Below the pieces are notes generated by a model. The model did not search any database, had not been told where the DNA came from, and worked only from the letters and a program-made list of their open reading frames with translations. From assembly GCA_025359135.1 (NCBI GenBank), contig JANYHJ010000071.1, positions 1-33,222 of the forward strand: a stretch of DNA of 33,222 nt, given 5' to 3'. Origin of the DNA: Gemmatimonadota bacterium (GTDB lineage Bacteria > Gemmatimonadota > Gemmatimonadetes > Gemmatimonadales > Gemmatimonadaceae). A program made the position numbers and the translations under genes. Position 1 is the first letter of the stretch. The number at the start of each line of letters is the position of its first letter. Below are positions 15,576 to 22,016 of this stretch, in pieces.

Positions 15576-16087
15576 GTCGCATACTCCAGCATCACGATGC
15601 CGCTCGGTAGCACGCGATGCGTGGTGAGGGTGAGCCGCGGTGAGTGTACGCCCGGTGGCAGGAGTGGAATGCCGTCGCTCAACATGATCGGGCAGACGGC
15701 CACCTCCACCGCGTCCACGATGCCGGCGTCGAGCAGGGTGCGGAAGAGCTGGCCACCACCGAAGAGCCAGATGTCCTTGCCCGCGGTGCGGGTCTTGAGT
15801 TCGTGCACCACGCCCGCCGGTTCCTCGCCGGTGATGCGCACCTTGGGGTACGCGGCCGGGTCCAGCGTGCGCGAGAACACCACGACGTCGCGTCCGGCGG
15901 TCGGATCCATGGCGCCAGGTTGCTGCATGGCCATGAACGTCTTCCGCCCCATGACGAACGTGTCGAAGCCGGCGAAGAGCGCATCGAAGTCGATGGTCGG
16001 ATCCATCGGGATCCAGTCGTAGCCACCGTCCGGCGTGGCGATGAAGCCGTCGAGGCTCATCGCCACGTTCAACCGAAGTCGTCGCAT
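15572..16087 (-). CDS. Dihydrofolate-reductase-fold (RibD C-terminal domain) protein
   Basis: A 171-aa protein of the RibD C-terminal/DHFR superfamily. The N-terminus reads RLRLNVAMSLDGFIATPDGGYDW, the typical strand-loop of this group, followed by DTFVMGRKTFMAM, VVVFSRTL and DIWLFGGGQLFRTLLDAGIVD, which carries the NADPH-binding glycine motif. Stand-alone members probably reduce small heterocyclic or carbonyl substrates with NADPH; the substrate is unknown here. It is 22 bp after the dienelactone-hydrolase-like gene and overlaps the DinB gene by 4 bp. A second member of this family lies at 31208-31774. Confidence 0.87.
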   Translation of the reverse strand: MRRLRLNVAMSLDGFIATPDGGYDWIPMDPTIDFDALFAGFDTFVMGRKTFMAMQQPGAMDPTAGRDVVVFSRTLDPAAYPKVRITGEEPAGVVHELKTRTAGKDIWLFGGGQLFRTLLDAGIVDAVEVAVCPIMLSDGIPLLPPGVHSPRLTLTTHRVLPSGIVMLEYAT

Positions 16088-16109
16088 GAGTGCTGCTCCG
16101 TGCCCGAGG

Positions 16110-16853
16110 TCAGCCCTTGAGCGTCGCGTCCATGAGGTCCACGAGCGTCTGCCAGTGCCGATCGGCGCCGGCCTGGTCGTAGATCGGGAAATCGCGCAGC
16201 ACCCAGCCGTGCTTCGCCTGGTAGGTCTCGATCAAGTGCGGCACCTTCGCGCCAGTATATGCCGCCTCGAGACGCGCCTTCATCTCATCGGGGAACGACG
16301 AATCCTCGATGGCGCCGGCCACGTAGACGCGCGCGCTGGTGGTCGCGGCCTTGAGGTGCGGACTGTCGGGCGCATCGGTGGCGAGCCGGCCGCCGTGATA
16401 CGATGCGGCCGCCGCAATCCGATCAGGATACGTGCCCGCCGCCGAGAGCGAGACGCCGCCGCCCATGCAGTAGCCGGTCGTGCCCACGGGGCCCGGCACC
16501 ACGTCGGGCTGCGCGGCCAGGAAGTCGAGGAAATACTTCACGTCCGACATGTGATTCGGCAGACCAGCCTTGCCGAAGAAGTGCTCGAAGAGCCGCTTCC
16601 GTTGCTCCGGCACCGTGAACACGGTGGTCGCGTTCATCGGCTCGTAGTCGCCGGACCGATAGAACAGGTCGGGCAGCAGCACGTAATAGCCGTGCGTCGA
16701 GAGCCGTTCGGCCACCTCGAGCATCGCCGGCCGGATGCCGACGCCGTCCATGCACATCAGCACGGCCGGCCACGGTCCGCCCGATGTTGGCCGGAAGATG
16801 AAGGACCGGCAGCTGCCGTCGCGCGTCGTGATCGCGATCTGTGTCGAAGCCAT
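16110..16853 (-). CDS. Dienelactone hydrolase family protein
   Basis: A 247-aa alpha/beta hydrolase of the dienelactone hydrolase family. The nucleophile is the cysteine C129 in GYCMGGG, typical of the family, with likely acid D184 (AIEDSSFPDE) and base H215 (KHGWV). The N-terminus (ITTRDGSCRSFIFRPTSGGPWPAVLM) is also typical and there is no signal peptide, so it is cytoplasmic. True dienelactone hydrolases open lactones in chloroaromatic degradation, but many relatives are general esterases and no aromatic-degradation genes are seen here. It is first in a run with RibD-like, DinB and PanE-like genes. Confidence 0.9.
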   Translation of the reverse strand: MASTQIAITTRDGSCRSFIFRPTSGGPWPAVLMCMDGVGIRPAMLEVAERLSTHGYYVLLPDLFYRSGDYEPMNATTVFTVPEQRKRLFEHFFGKAGLPNHMSDVKYFLDFLAAQPDVVPGPVGTTGYCMGGGVSLSAAGTYPDRIAAAASYHGGRLATDAPDSPHLKAATTSARVYVAGAIEDSSFPDEMKARLEAAYTGAKVPHLIETYQAKHGWVLRDFPIYDQAGADRHWQTLVDLMDATLKG

Positions 16854-16905
16854 GGCTCGTCTTGGCGTGAGGGTGGAGCGGCCCTGGTCTGACGGCGAAA
16901 GCTGT

Positions 16906-16933
16906 GGCGCGCGCTCGGCCGGTCAAGCGCGCC
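16906..16933 (-). terminator. Terminator-like stem-loop
   Basis: GGCGCGC at 16906-16912 pairs with GCGCGCC at 16927-16933 around a 14-nt loop. It sits 17 nt beyond the stop of the VF530 gene, the last gene of the leftward five-gene run, and upstream of the next leftward gene. No clear U-tract follows, so an intrinsic terminator is only possible. Confidence 0.35.
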
Positions 16934-16949
16934 GGGCGTCCACATCTCG

Positions 16950-17201
16950 TCAGCCCGGTTTGCGGCTCCGCGCTGCGGTGCGCATCATCTCCACGTACAT
17001 CGCCTCCACCTTGGTGCGCGCCCACGGTGTGCGCCTCAGGAACTTGAGGCTCGACGACACGCTCGGCTCGCTCAGGAAGCACTGGATCTTCACGCGACGT
17101 CCCATGCGCGTCCAGCCGAGCTGCGCTTCCATCTCGGTGAGCATCCGCTCGAGCGTGATACCGTGGAGGGGATTGTTGGCGTGCTGGTGCTCGGCGCTCA
17201 C
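16950..17201 (-). CDS. VF530 family (DUF2132) small protein
   Basis: An 83-aa protein that matches the VF530/DUF2132 family over nearly its full length: NNPLHGITLERMLTEMEAQLGW, then KIQCFLSEPSVSSSLKFLRRTPWAR and KVEAMYVEMM. Family members are small basic proteins described as DNA-binding from their structure; the cellular role is not known. The start is a GTG overlapping the upstream DinB stop by 4 bp (17198-17201). The remaining 14 or so residues at the C-terminus are basic (TAARSRKPG). It is last of the run that starts with the haloalkane dehalogenase. Confidence 0.88.
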   Translation of the reverse strand: MSAEHQHANNPLHGITLERMLTEMEAQLGWTRMGRRVKIQCFLSEPSVSSSLKFLRRTPWARTKVEAMYVEMMRTAARSRKPG

Positions 17202-17725
17202 GTGCCTTCTCGCACGGCGTGCAGGAAGCGCGCGTAGCCGAGCTCGGCGGCGTTCTTCGTCAACTCGACGGTGGCCCAGGCCACGACATCCGCGAATGGC
17301 CGATCGCTGAACGGCCAGTGCGCGCGCGTCGTCGCGCGGAGGTCGTCGTCACTCAGTGCTTCGATGCGTGCGCGCCATGTCGTGGCGAAGCCGCCGAGCG
17401 CAGTGCGCACGCCATCAGCCGTACCTGGCCACGCGACCTGTTCGCGCGTGAGCGTGGCGTTGGCGAACGAATGATCGAGCACCATCGACCACCAGAAGCC
17501 CATGTGCCACGTGATCCATGCGATGCTCGCCGGCCCCAGGTCGTAGCCTTCGTGCGTAGGCCAGTCGGCGCGCCACGTGCCGCCGGGCTGCTGGAGCACG
17601 TGCAGGCCGGCGCGCGCGGGACGCCAGAGGCACTCGTCGGTGGTGAGGCCGTCGAGATGGTACTGCGCGAGCTTCCATGCCGTGTCGAACTGCCGGAGCA
17701 GCGTGGCGCGCAGTTCGTCGGCCAT
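17198..17725 (-). CDS. DinB-family protein (variant ligand set)
   Basis: A 175-aa helical protein of the DinB superfamily. The centre reads SIAWITWHMGFWWSMVLDHSF, with H74 in the position of the first metal ligand. Where the canonical HxxxH should be, it has VELTKNAAELGYARFL, as in a recognised DinB subgroup that has E/N residues instead, so a standard three-histidine metal site is absent. The frame is open far upstream, but the ATG at 17725 overlaps the stop of the secreted hydrolase by one base (TGATG) and gives the family length. It also overlaps the VF530 start by 4 bp. Function is unknown. Confidence 0.83.
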   Translation of the reverse strand: MADELRATLLRQFDTAWKLAQYHLDGLTTDECLWRPARAGLHVLQQPGGTWRADWPTHEGYDLGPASIAWITWHMGFWWSMVLDHSFANATLTREQVAWPGTADGVRTALGGFATTWRARIEALSDDDLRATTRAHWPFSDRPFADVVAWATVELTKNAAELGYARFLHAVREGT

Positions 17726-18705
17726 CAGTGGCGCGCCAACCATCCGAGGATCGTGCGCGACACGAACCCCGGCGCATCGTGCTGCACGAAGTGACCGGCG
17801 TGCGGCACCGTCACGATCGTCAAGTCGCGTTCCACGAACTCCCAGGAGCCGTTGAGCGCGCCCGCGAGCAGGAAGCGATCGTCGAGTCCATGGATCATGA
17901 GCACCGGCGCCTGCACCTTGACGATGGCGGTGGTGTCGAGCGCGTAGGGTTCGTGCGGATAGTTGCGCTGGTAGTAGGCCACCATCGCCGCGGTGCTCGA
18001 ACGCGTGAACGCCTCGACGTAGCGTGCGCGCGCCGCGGTGTCGCGCACCCAACCGGCCAGCGCCTGCGGCGTCAGCGCCTTCTCCGCGCCGGGCTCCTGC
18101 ATGCGTCGCGCGTATGCACTGTTGGCGCGCTGCACCGGGTTGTTCACCAACTCGCGCGTGAGCGCGCGGATGTGCGGCAGGTTGAGGATGACGAGCTTGT
18201 CGACCAGCTGCGGTTGCGTGGTGGCCACGGCCCACGCCACCGCGCCGCCCCAGTCGTGTCCGATCACGATAGCCTTCTCGCGACCGAGCGACTTGATGAC
18301 GGCCACCACGTCGCTCACGAGCAGCGCCATGTCGTACTGCTCGGCGCCGTCCGGATGATCGGACAGGTTGTAGCCGCGCTGGTCCATCGCCACGGCGTGG
18401 TAGTCGCGCGCGAGCGCCTCCATCTGGCCGCGCCAGGTGTACCAATAGTCGGGGAAGCCGTGAATCAGCAGCACCAGCGGCTTCGCCGGATCACCGAGGG
18501 CCGCGAAGTGGATCTTCACGCCGTTGGAGTTGGCATAGCCATGCGTGACGCGCGTCTCGATGTCTCGCGTGTCGGATGCCGTCTGGGCACTCGCGGACTG
18601 CGGCGCGGCGAGCACGACCGCGCTTGTCGTGCATGCCACGCATGCGAGCGCGCCGATGGTATGCGCCACCCGCAAGCGCAAGCCGAGCGCGTGTCGCGGC
18701 TTCAT
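17725..18705 (-). CDS. Secreted epoxide-hydrolase-like alpha/beta hydrolase
   Basis: A 326-aa alpha/beta hydrolase with a long signal sequence (hydrophobic segment [19 protein letters not shown], cleavage near ASAQ). The body is of the epoxide hydrolase type: [13 protein letters not shown] as oxyanion-hole motif, [11 protein letters not shown], nucleophile Asp in [11 protein letters not shown], acid in [10 protein letters not shown] and His in [10 protein letters not shown]. The Asp nucleophile excludes an ordinary serine esterase and fits epoxide hydrolase, with dehalogenase a weaker alternative. The ATG at 18705 lies 8 bp after the M20 peptidase stop. It shares a run with a subfamily-I haloalkane dehalogenase, but this enzyme is predicted to be exported whereas the dehalogenase is cytoplasmic. 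Confidence 0.87.
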   Translation of the reverse strand: MKPRHALGLRLRVAHTIGALACVACTTSAVVLAAPQSASAQTASDTRDIETRVTHGYANSNGVKIHFAALGDPAKPLVLLIHGFPDYWYTWRGQMEALARDYHAVAMDQRGYNLSDHPDGAEQYDMALLVSDVVAVIKSLGREKAIVIGHDWGGAVAWAVATTQPQLVDKLVILNLPHIRALTRELVNNPVQRANSAYARRMQEPGAEKALTPQALAGWVRDTAARARYVEAFTRSSTAAMVAYYQRNYPHEPYALDTTAIVKVQAPVLMIHGLDDRFLLAGALNGSWEFVERDLTIVTVPHAGHFVQHDAPGFVSRTILGWLARH

Positions 18706-18713
18706 GCGCGGGC

Positions 18714-20120
18714 TCAACTCACCGGCACCCTCGTCGTGAGCCGCTTCACCAGCCGGTACGTGAACTCGAGCCCGTCGTACCACCCCTTCTGCGGAATCCG
18801 CTCGTTCATGCCGTGCGAGAAGGTGTCCTTGTAGAAGAAGCCCGTCACGCCGTAGACGGGAACGCCGACGTTGCGCAGGTACGAACCATCGGTCGCGCCC
18901 GTGCTCATGGTCGGGATCACGGGCACGCCGGGCCACATCTCCGCAGTGAGCTTCTCGATTTCCGCCTGGAGCTGCGACGTCATGATCGACGGTGGTGAGG
19001 CACGCGGCTCGAGCGTCGGCGTGACCGTGACCTTGGGATCGCCGATGATGCGCACGAGCGTCGCGCGCACCGAGTCGGGCGGATCGGTGGGGAGCATGCG
19101 GCAGTTCACGTTGGCGCGGGCGCGCTGCGGCAGCGCGTTGGGCGCGTGCCCGCCCTCGAGCATCGTCGCCACGCAGCTGGTGCGCATCTGCGAGTTGTAG
19201 GCCTTGTCGCCAGAGAGCACCGCGATCGCCTGCTGGTCCTTCGAGTTCTTCGCCAGCGCGCGCATCGCCTCGCCCATCTTGCCGGGCGTCACGGCAGCGG
19301 AGCGCTCGAAATAGGCGCGCGTCACCGGATTCAGCACGACCGGAAAGTCGAACGCGCCGACCTTGATGAGCGCGGCCGCGAGTTCCGTGATCGCGTTGTC
19401 CTTGACCGGCTGCGACGAGTGACCGCCGGGGTTGGTCGTCTCGAGCCGGAAGTCGAGGTACACCTTCTCCGCGGCCTGGATGTCGTGCGAGAGGTACTTG
19501 CCGTCACGGATGCGGCCACCGCCGCCTTCGTTGAAGACGTATTCCGCGTCGATCAGCGCGCGATGGTTCTTGATCAGGTAGTCCACGCCGTTGGCGGCCC
19601 CGCCCTCCTCGTCCGTCGTGAGCGCGACCACGATGTCCCGCTCCGGCACGAACCCCTCGGCCTTGAAGCGCAGCAGCGTCGTCAGGTGCATCGCGCCATC
19701 GTCTTTGTCATCCGCAACCCCGCGTCCATAGAACGTCGAGTCGCGTTCGATGAACTGGAACGGTGGCAGCGACCAGTCTTCCGCCTTGGCTTCCACCACG
19801 TCGAGATGCGAGAGGAGCAGGATCGGCTTCTTCGCCTTGCTCGAGCCGTGGAGGCGCACGATGAGGTTTCCCTTCCGCTCCGCGTTCTGGATCACGACCA
19901 CGTCGGAGTCGGGAAATCCCGCCGCCTTCATGCGCGCGGCCATCGCCTGCGCGGCCTTGAGCGTCGAGCCCACGCTCTCGGTGGTGTTGATCTCGACGAG
20001 CTCCTTGAAGAGGGCGCGTCCCACCGAGTCCCAATGCGACTTGGCGAGATTCTGCGCACTGGCAGGAAGGGCGACGGCGGCCACGAGCGCGGCGCTGGCG
20101 GCGAGGCGGTGAAGCGTCAT
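18714..20120 (-). CDS. Secreted M20 family metallopeptidase
   Basis: A 468-aa M20-type zinc peptidase with a signal peptide ([20 protein letters not shown]). Metal and catalytic motifs are LLSHLDVV (H105, D107), [12 protein letters not shown] (D137 or D138), TTDEEGG (E171/E172), FNEGGGG and the C-terminal SHGMNERI histidine. The dimerisation or lid region holds [11 protein letters not shown]. It would cleave small peptides or acyl-amino acids in the periplasm or outside the cell. The ATG at 20120 is chosen because it gives the signal peptide; the frame remains open upstream. It lies 86 bp downstream of the dehalogenase and 8 bp upstream of the epoxide-hydrolase-like gene. Confidence 0.92.
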   Translation of the reverse strand: MTLHRLAASAALVAAVALPASAQNLAKSHWDSVGRALFKELVEINTTESVGSTLKAAQAMAARMKAAGFPDSDVVVIQNAERKGNLIVRLHGSSKAKKPILLLSHLDVVEAKAEDWSLPPFQFIERDSTFYGRGVADDKDDGAMHLTTLLRFKAEGFVPERDIVVALTTDEEGGAANGVDYLIKNHRALIDAEYVFNEGGGGRIRDGKYLSHDIQAAEKVYLDFRLETTNPGGHSSQPVKDNAITELAAALIKVGAFDFPVVLNPVTRAYFERSAAVTPGKMGEAMRALAKNSKDQQAIAVLSGDKAYNSQMRTSCVATMLEGGHAPNALPQRARANVNCRMLPTDPPDSVRATLVRIIGDPKVTVTPTLEPRASPPSIMTSQLQAEIEKLTAEMWPGVPVIPTMSTGATDGSYLRNVGVPVYGVTGFFYKDTFSHGMNERIPQKGWYDGLEFTYRLVKRLTTRVPVS

Positions 20121-20206
20121 GGGGCGACTCAGGGAAGGGGGCCAGATCTGTTCGCGTGCCGGACCTGCGAGGGCACCATGGCAACGTACACCCTTGGAAC
20201 GCGTGC

Positions 20207-21115
20207 TCAGCGCGCGAACGCCTCCAGTGCCATGCGCGCCACCACGTCCCCCTGTTCCTGCACGAAGTGCCCCGCGGTCGCGAGTTCGAGCGGCTCGGGG
20301 CAGCCGCGAATCAACTTGCGGACGTGCTTCATGACGGCAGGCCCGAGCACCGGATCCAGCATGCCGACCGCCATGAAAGTCGGTCCGCTCCAGCTGGTGC
20401 TCCACCAGGTGCGGGCCTCGCGCGAGATCGCCGCGCCGTCCGCATCCGGCTCCGCGGGCACAAGGTTGGGAAAGCGTCGCACGCCTCCCTTGTAGCGCGC
20501 GTCGGGGAACGGCGCGCCGTATGCGGCCGCTTCCTCGGGTGAGAGCGAGGGCGTCGAACGGCGCATGAGCGCCGGCACGTCCATGTCGGGTCGGCTGTTG
20601 GAAAACGCGCGCCAGTCGAGGAAGCCCTGACCGAGCGGCACGTCACCCGTGCCGAATGCGGTGTTCATGATGATGAGGCGCGCGATGACGCCCGGGAGCG
20701 AGCGCGGCAGCGTCAGTCCGAGCAGGCCACCCCAGTCCTGCACCACGAGGGTGACGTTGCGGAGGTCGAGTGCACGCACGAACGCGATGAGCATCTCGCG
20801 ATGGCGCGTGAACGTGTAGAACCCCTCGTCCTCCGGCTTGTCCGAACGGCCGAAGCCAAGCAGGTCCGGCGCGACGACGCGATGGCCGGCGTCCGTGAAC
20901 ACCGGGATCATCTTGCGGTAGAGATAGCTCCACGTGGGCTGGCCATGCAGGCAGAGCACGGTCGTGGTCGCGTCACGCGGGCCTTCGTCGACGTAGTGCA
21001 CGCGCAGTCCCTCGAAACCCGCCAGCGCCTCGGTGTAGTGCGGCGCAAACGGGAAGCCGGGCAGCTCGGCGAAACGCTCATCGGGGGTGCGCAGGACGCC
21101 GCTCGGCGGATTCAT
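20207..21115 (-). CDS. Haloalkane dehalogenase, subfamily I (DhlA-like)
   Basis: A 302-aa cytoplasmic alpha/beta hydrolase very similar from memory to Xanthobacter DhlA (about 310 aa), which hydrolyses carbon-halogen bonds to alcohols. Shared stretches are LRTPDERF, WSYLYRKMIPVF, DKPEDE, LDLRNVTLVVQDWGG, LGLTLP, APFPDARYKGGVR and CPEPLELATAGHFVQE. The nucleophile is D127, halide-binding tryptophans W128 and W168, the acid D254 (GMLDPVLGP) and base H283. At the oxyanion-hole position DhlA has Glu in HGEPTW; here it is Gln59 (HGQPTW). The frame is open upstream, but the ATG at 21115 fits the family N-terminus. It heads a leftward run and is divergent from the FKBP gene over 76 bp. Natural substrate unknown. 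Confidence 0.88.
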   Translation of the reverse strand: MNPPSGVLRTPDERFAELPGFPFAPHYTEALAGFEGLRVHYVDEGPRDATTTVLCLHGQPTWSYLYRKMIPVFTDAGHRVVAPDLLGFGRSDKPEDEGFYTFTRHREMLIAFVRALDLRNVTLVVQDWGGLLGLTLPRSLPGVIARLIIMNTAFGTGDVPLGQGFLDWRAFSNSRPDMDVPALMRRSTPSLSPEEAAAYGAPFPDARYKGGVRRFPNLVPAEPDADGAAISREARTWWSTSWSGPTFMAVGMLDPVLGPAVMKHVRKLIRGCPEPLELATAGHFVQEQGDVVARMALEAFAR

Positions 21116-21181
21116 CGGATTTTCCACGCGGTCTGAAGTGCCGTCGGGCCGACGCTGCGGCCAGATTCCCCGGCAACCTAT

Positions 21182-21185
21182 GGAG
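21182..21185 (+). promoter_or_regulatory. Ribosome-binding site deciding the FKBP start
   Basis: GGAG at 21182-21185 lies six bases before the ATG at 21192. That start gives a clean signal peptide, whereas the upstream ATG at 21180 has no such site, so the second ATG is preferred. Confidence 0.55.
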
Positions 21186-21191
21186 ATCGTC

Positions 21192-21913
21192 ATGCGTCCG
21201 CTGCCCCGATTCGTCCGTGCGCTCATCCTCGTCTGCGTCCCCATGGCCGTGCGCGCCCAGGCGCCCGCCGCCAAGGCGACCAAGTCGCCGCCACCTGCCA
21301 AGGGAAGCGCGCTCGTGACCGAGCAGGACAAGACCCTCTACGCGCTCGGCCTGACCATCGGGAAGAGCCTCGACGTCTTCGCGCTGAGCGCGGCCGAGCT
21401 CGAGCACGTGAAGGCGGGCCTCGCCGACGCCGTGCTCAAGGCCAAGCCCAAGGCGGAGATCGAGACGTACGGCCCGAAGCTCAGCGCCCTCGCGCAGGCG
21501 CGCGCCGGACTCAAGGCGACCGACGAGAAGAAGCGGGCGATCGCCTTCGTCGAAAAGATGGCGCTCGAGAAGGGCGCGGAACGGCTCGCGTCGGGGCTCG
21601 TCTACTTCGAGATCGTCGCCGGAACGGGCGACCTTCCCGTGGCCAGTGACGTGGTCAAGGTCAACTACCGCGGCACGCTCGCCGACGGCACCGAGTTCGA
21701 CAGCTCGTACAAGCGCGGCCAGGCCGCGACCTTCTCGCTGTCGGAAGTGGTGCCCTGCTTCAATCAGGGAATCAGCCACATGAAGGTCGGTGGCAAGGCC
21801 AGGCTCGTCTGTCCGCCGCATCTCGCCTACGGCGATCGCGGCTCACCGCCCGACATTCCCGGCGGGCCGCGCTCGTCTTCGAGATCGAGCTGCTCGACAT
21901 CGTCAGGAAGTAG
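21192..21913 (+). pseudogene. FKBP-type peptidyl-prolyl isomerase, frameshifted near its C-terminus
   Basis: The ATG at 21192 gives a signal peptide (RPLPRFVRALILVCVPMAVRAQ), a helical N-terminal dimerisation part (about 30-130, with LYALGLTIGKSLDVF) as in FkpA/Mip proteins, and an FKBP domain with VKVNYRGTLADGTEFDSSY, QGISHMKVGGKARLVCPP and LAYGDRGSPPDIPGG. The family should then continue with a last strand. In this frame it turns into low-complexity serine-rich sequence, while the +1 frame reads ALVFEIELLDIVRK and stops at TAG 21911-21913. A single base seems missing in GGCGGGCC around 21861-21868. Restoring it gives a normal 240-aa periplasmic isomerase. It could be a sequencing error or a true mutation; the gene is otherwise intact. 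Confidence 0.8.
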
Positions 21914-21960
21914 GCGCGCGTTCGCCGTCCGCCAGGGGCGCAGTGGTGCCGCCCATACCG

Positions 21961-21966
21961 TATCTT
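21961..21966 (+). promoter_or_regulatory. Possible -10 element upstream of membrane kinase
   Basis: TATCTT at 21961-21966 is the same hexamer as in front of fumarase, here 50 bp before the kinase ATG (22017), in the gap after the FKBP stop. No matching -35 hexamer is evident, so this is weak. Confidence 0.25.
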
Positions 21967-22016
21967 GGAGGCTGCCAGCGACAACGCCGTCGCTTCACTT
22001 CCCGAATGGCCACCAG

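Noticed and set aside
16110..16853. Chloroaromatic degradation based on the dienelactone-hydrolase-like gene
   Set aside because: No ring-cleavage or cycloisomerase gene is in the window; the family is broad and the neighbours are unrelated.
19146..20495. 449-codon plus-strand frame across the M20 peptidase and dehalogenase
   Set aside because: Shadow of genes with clear motifs on the other strand; no recognisable domain.
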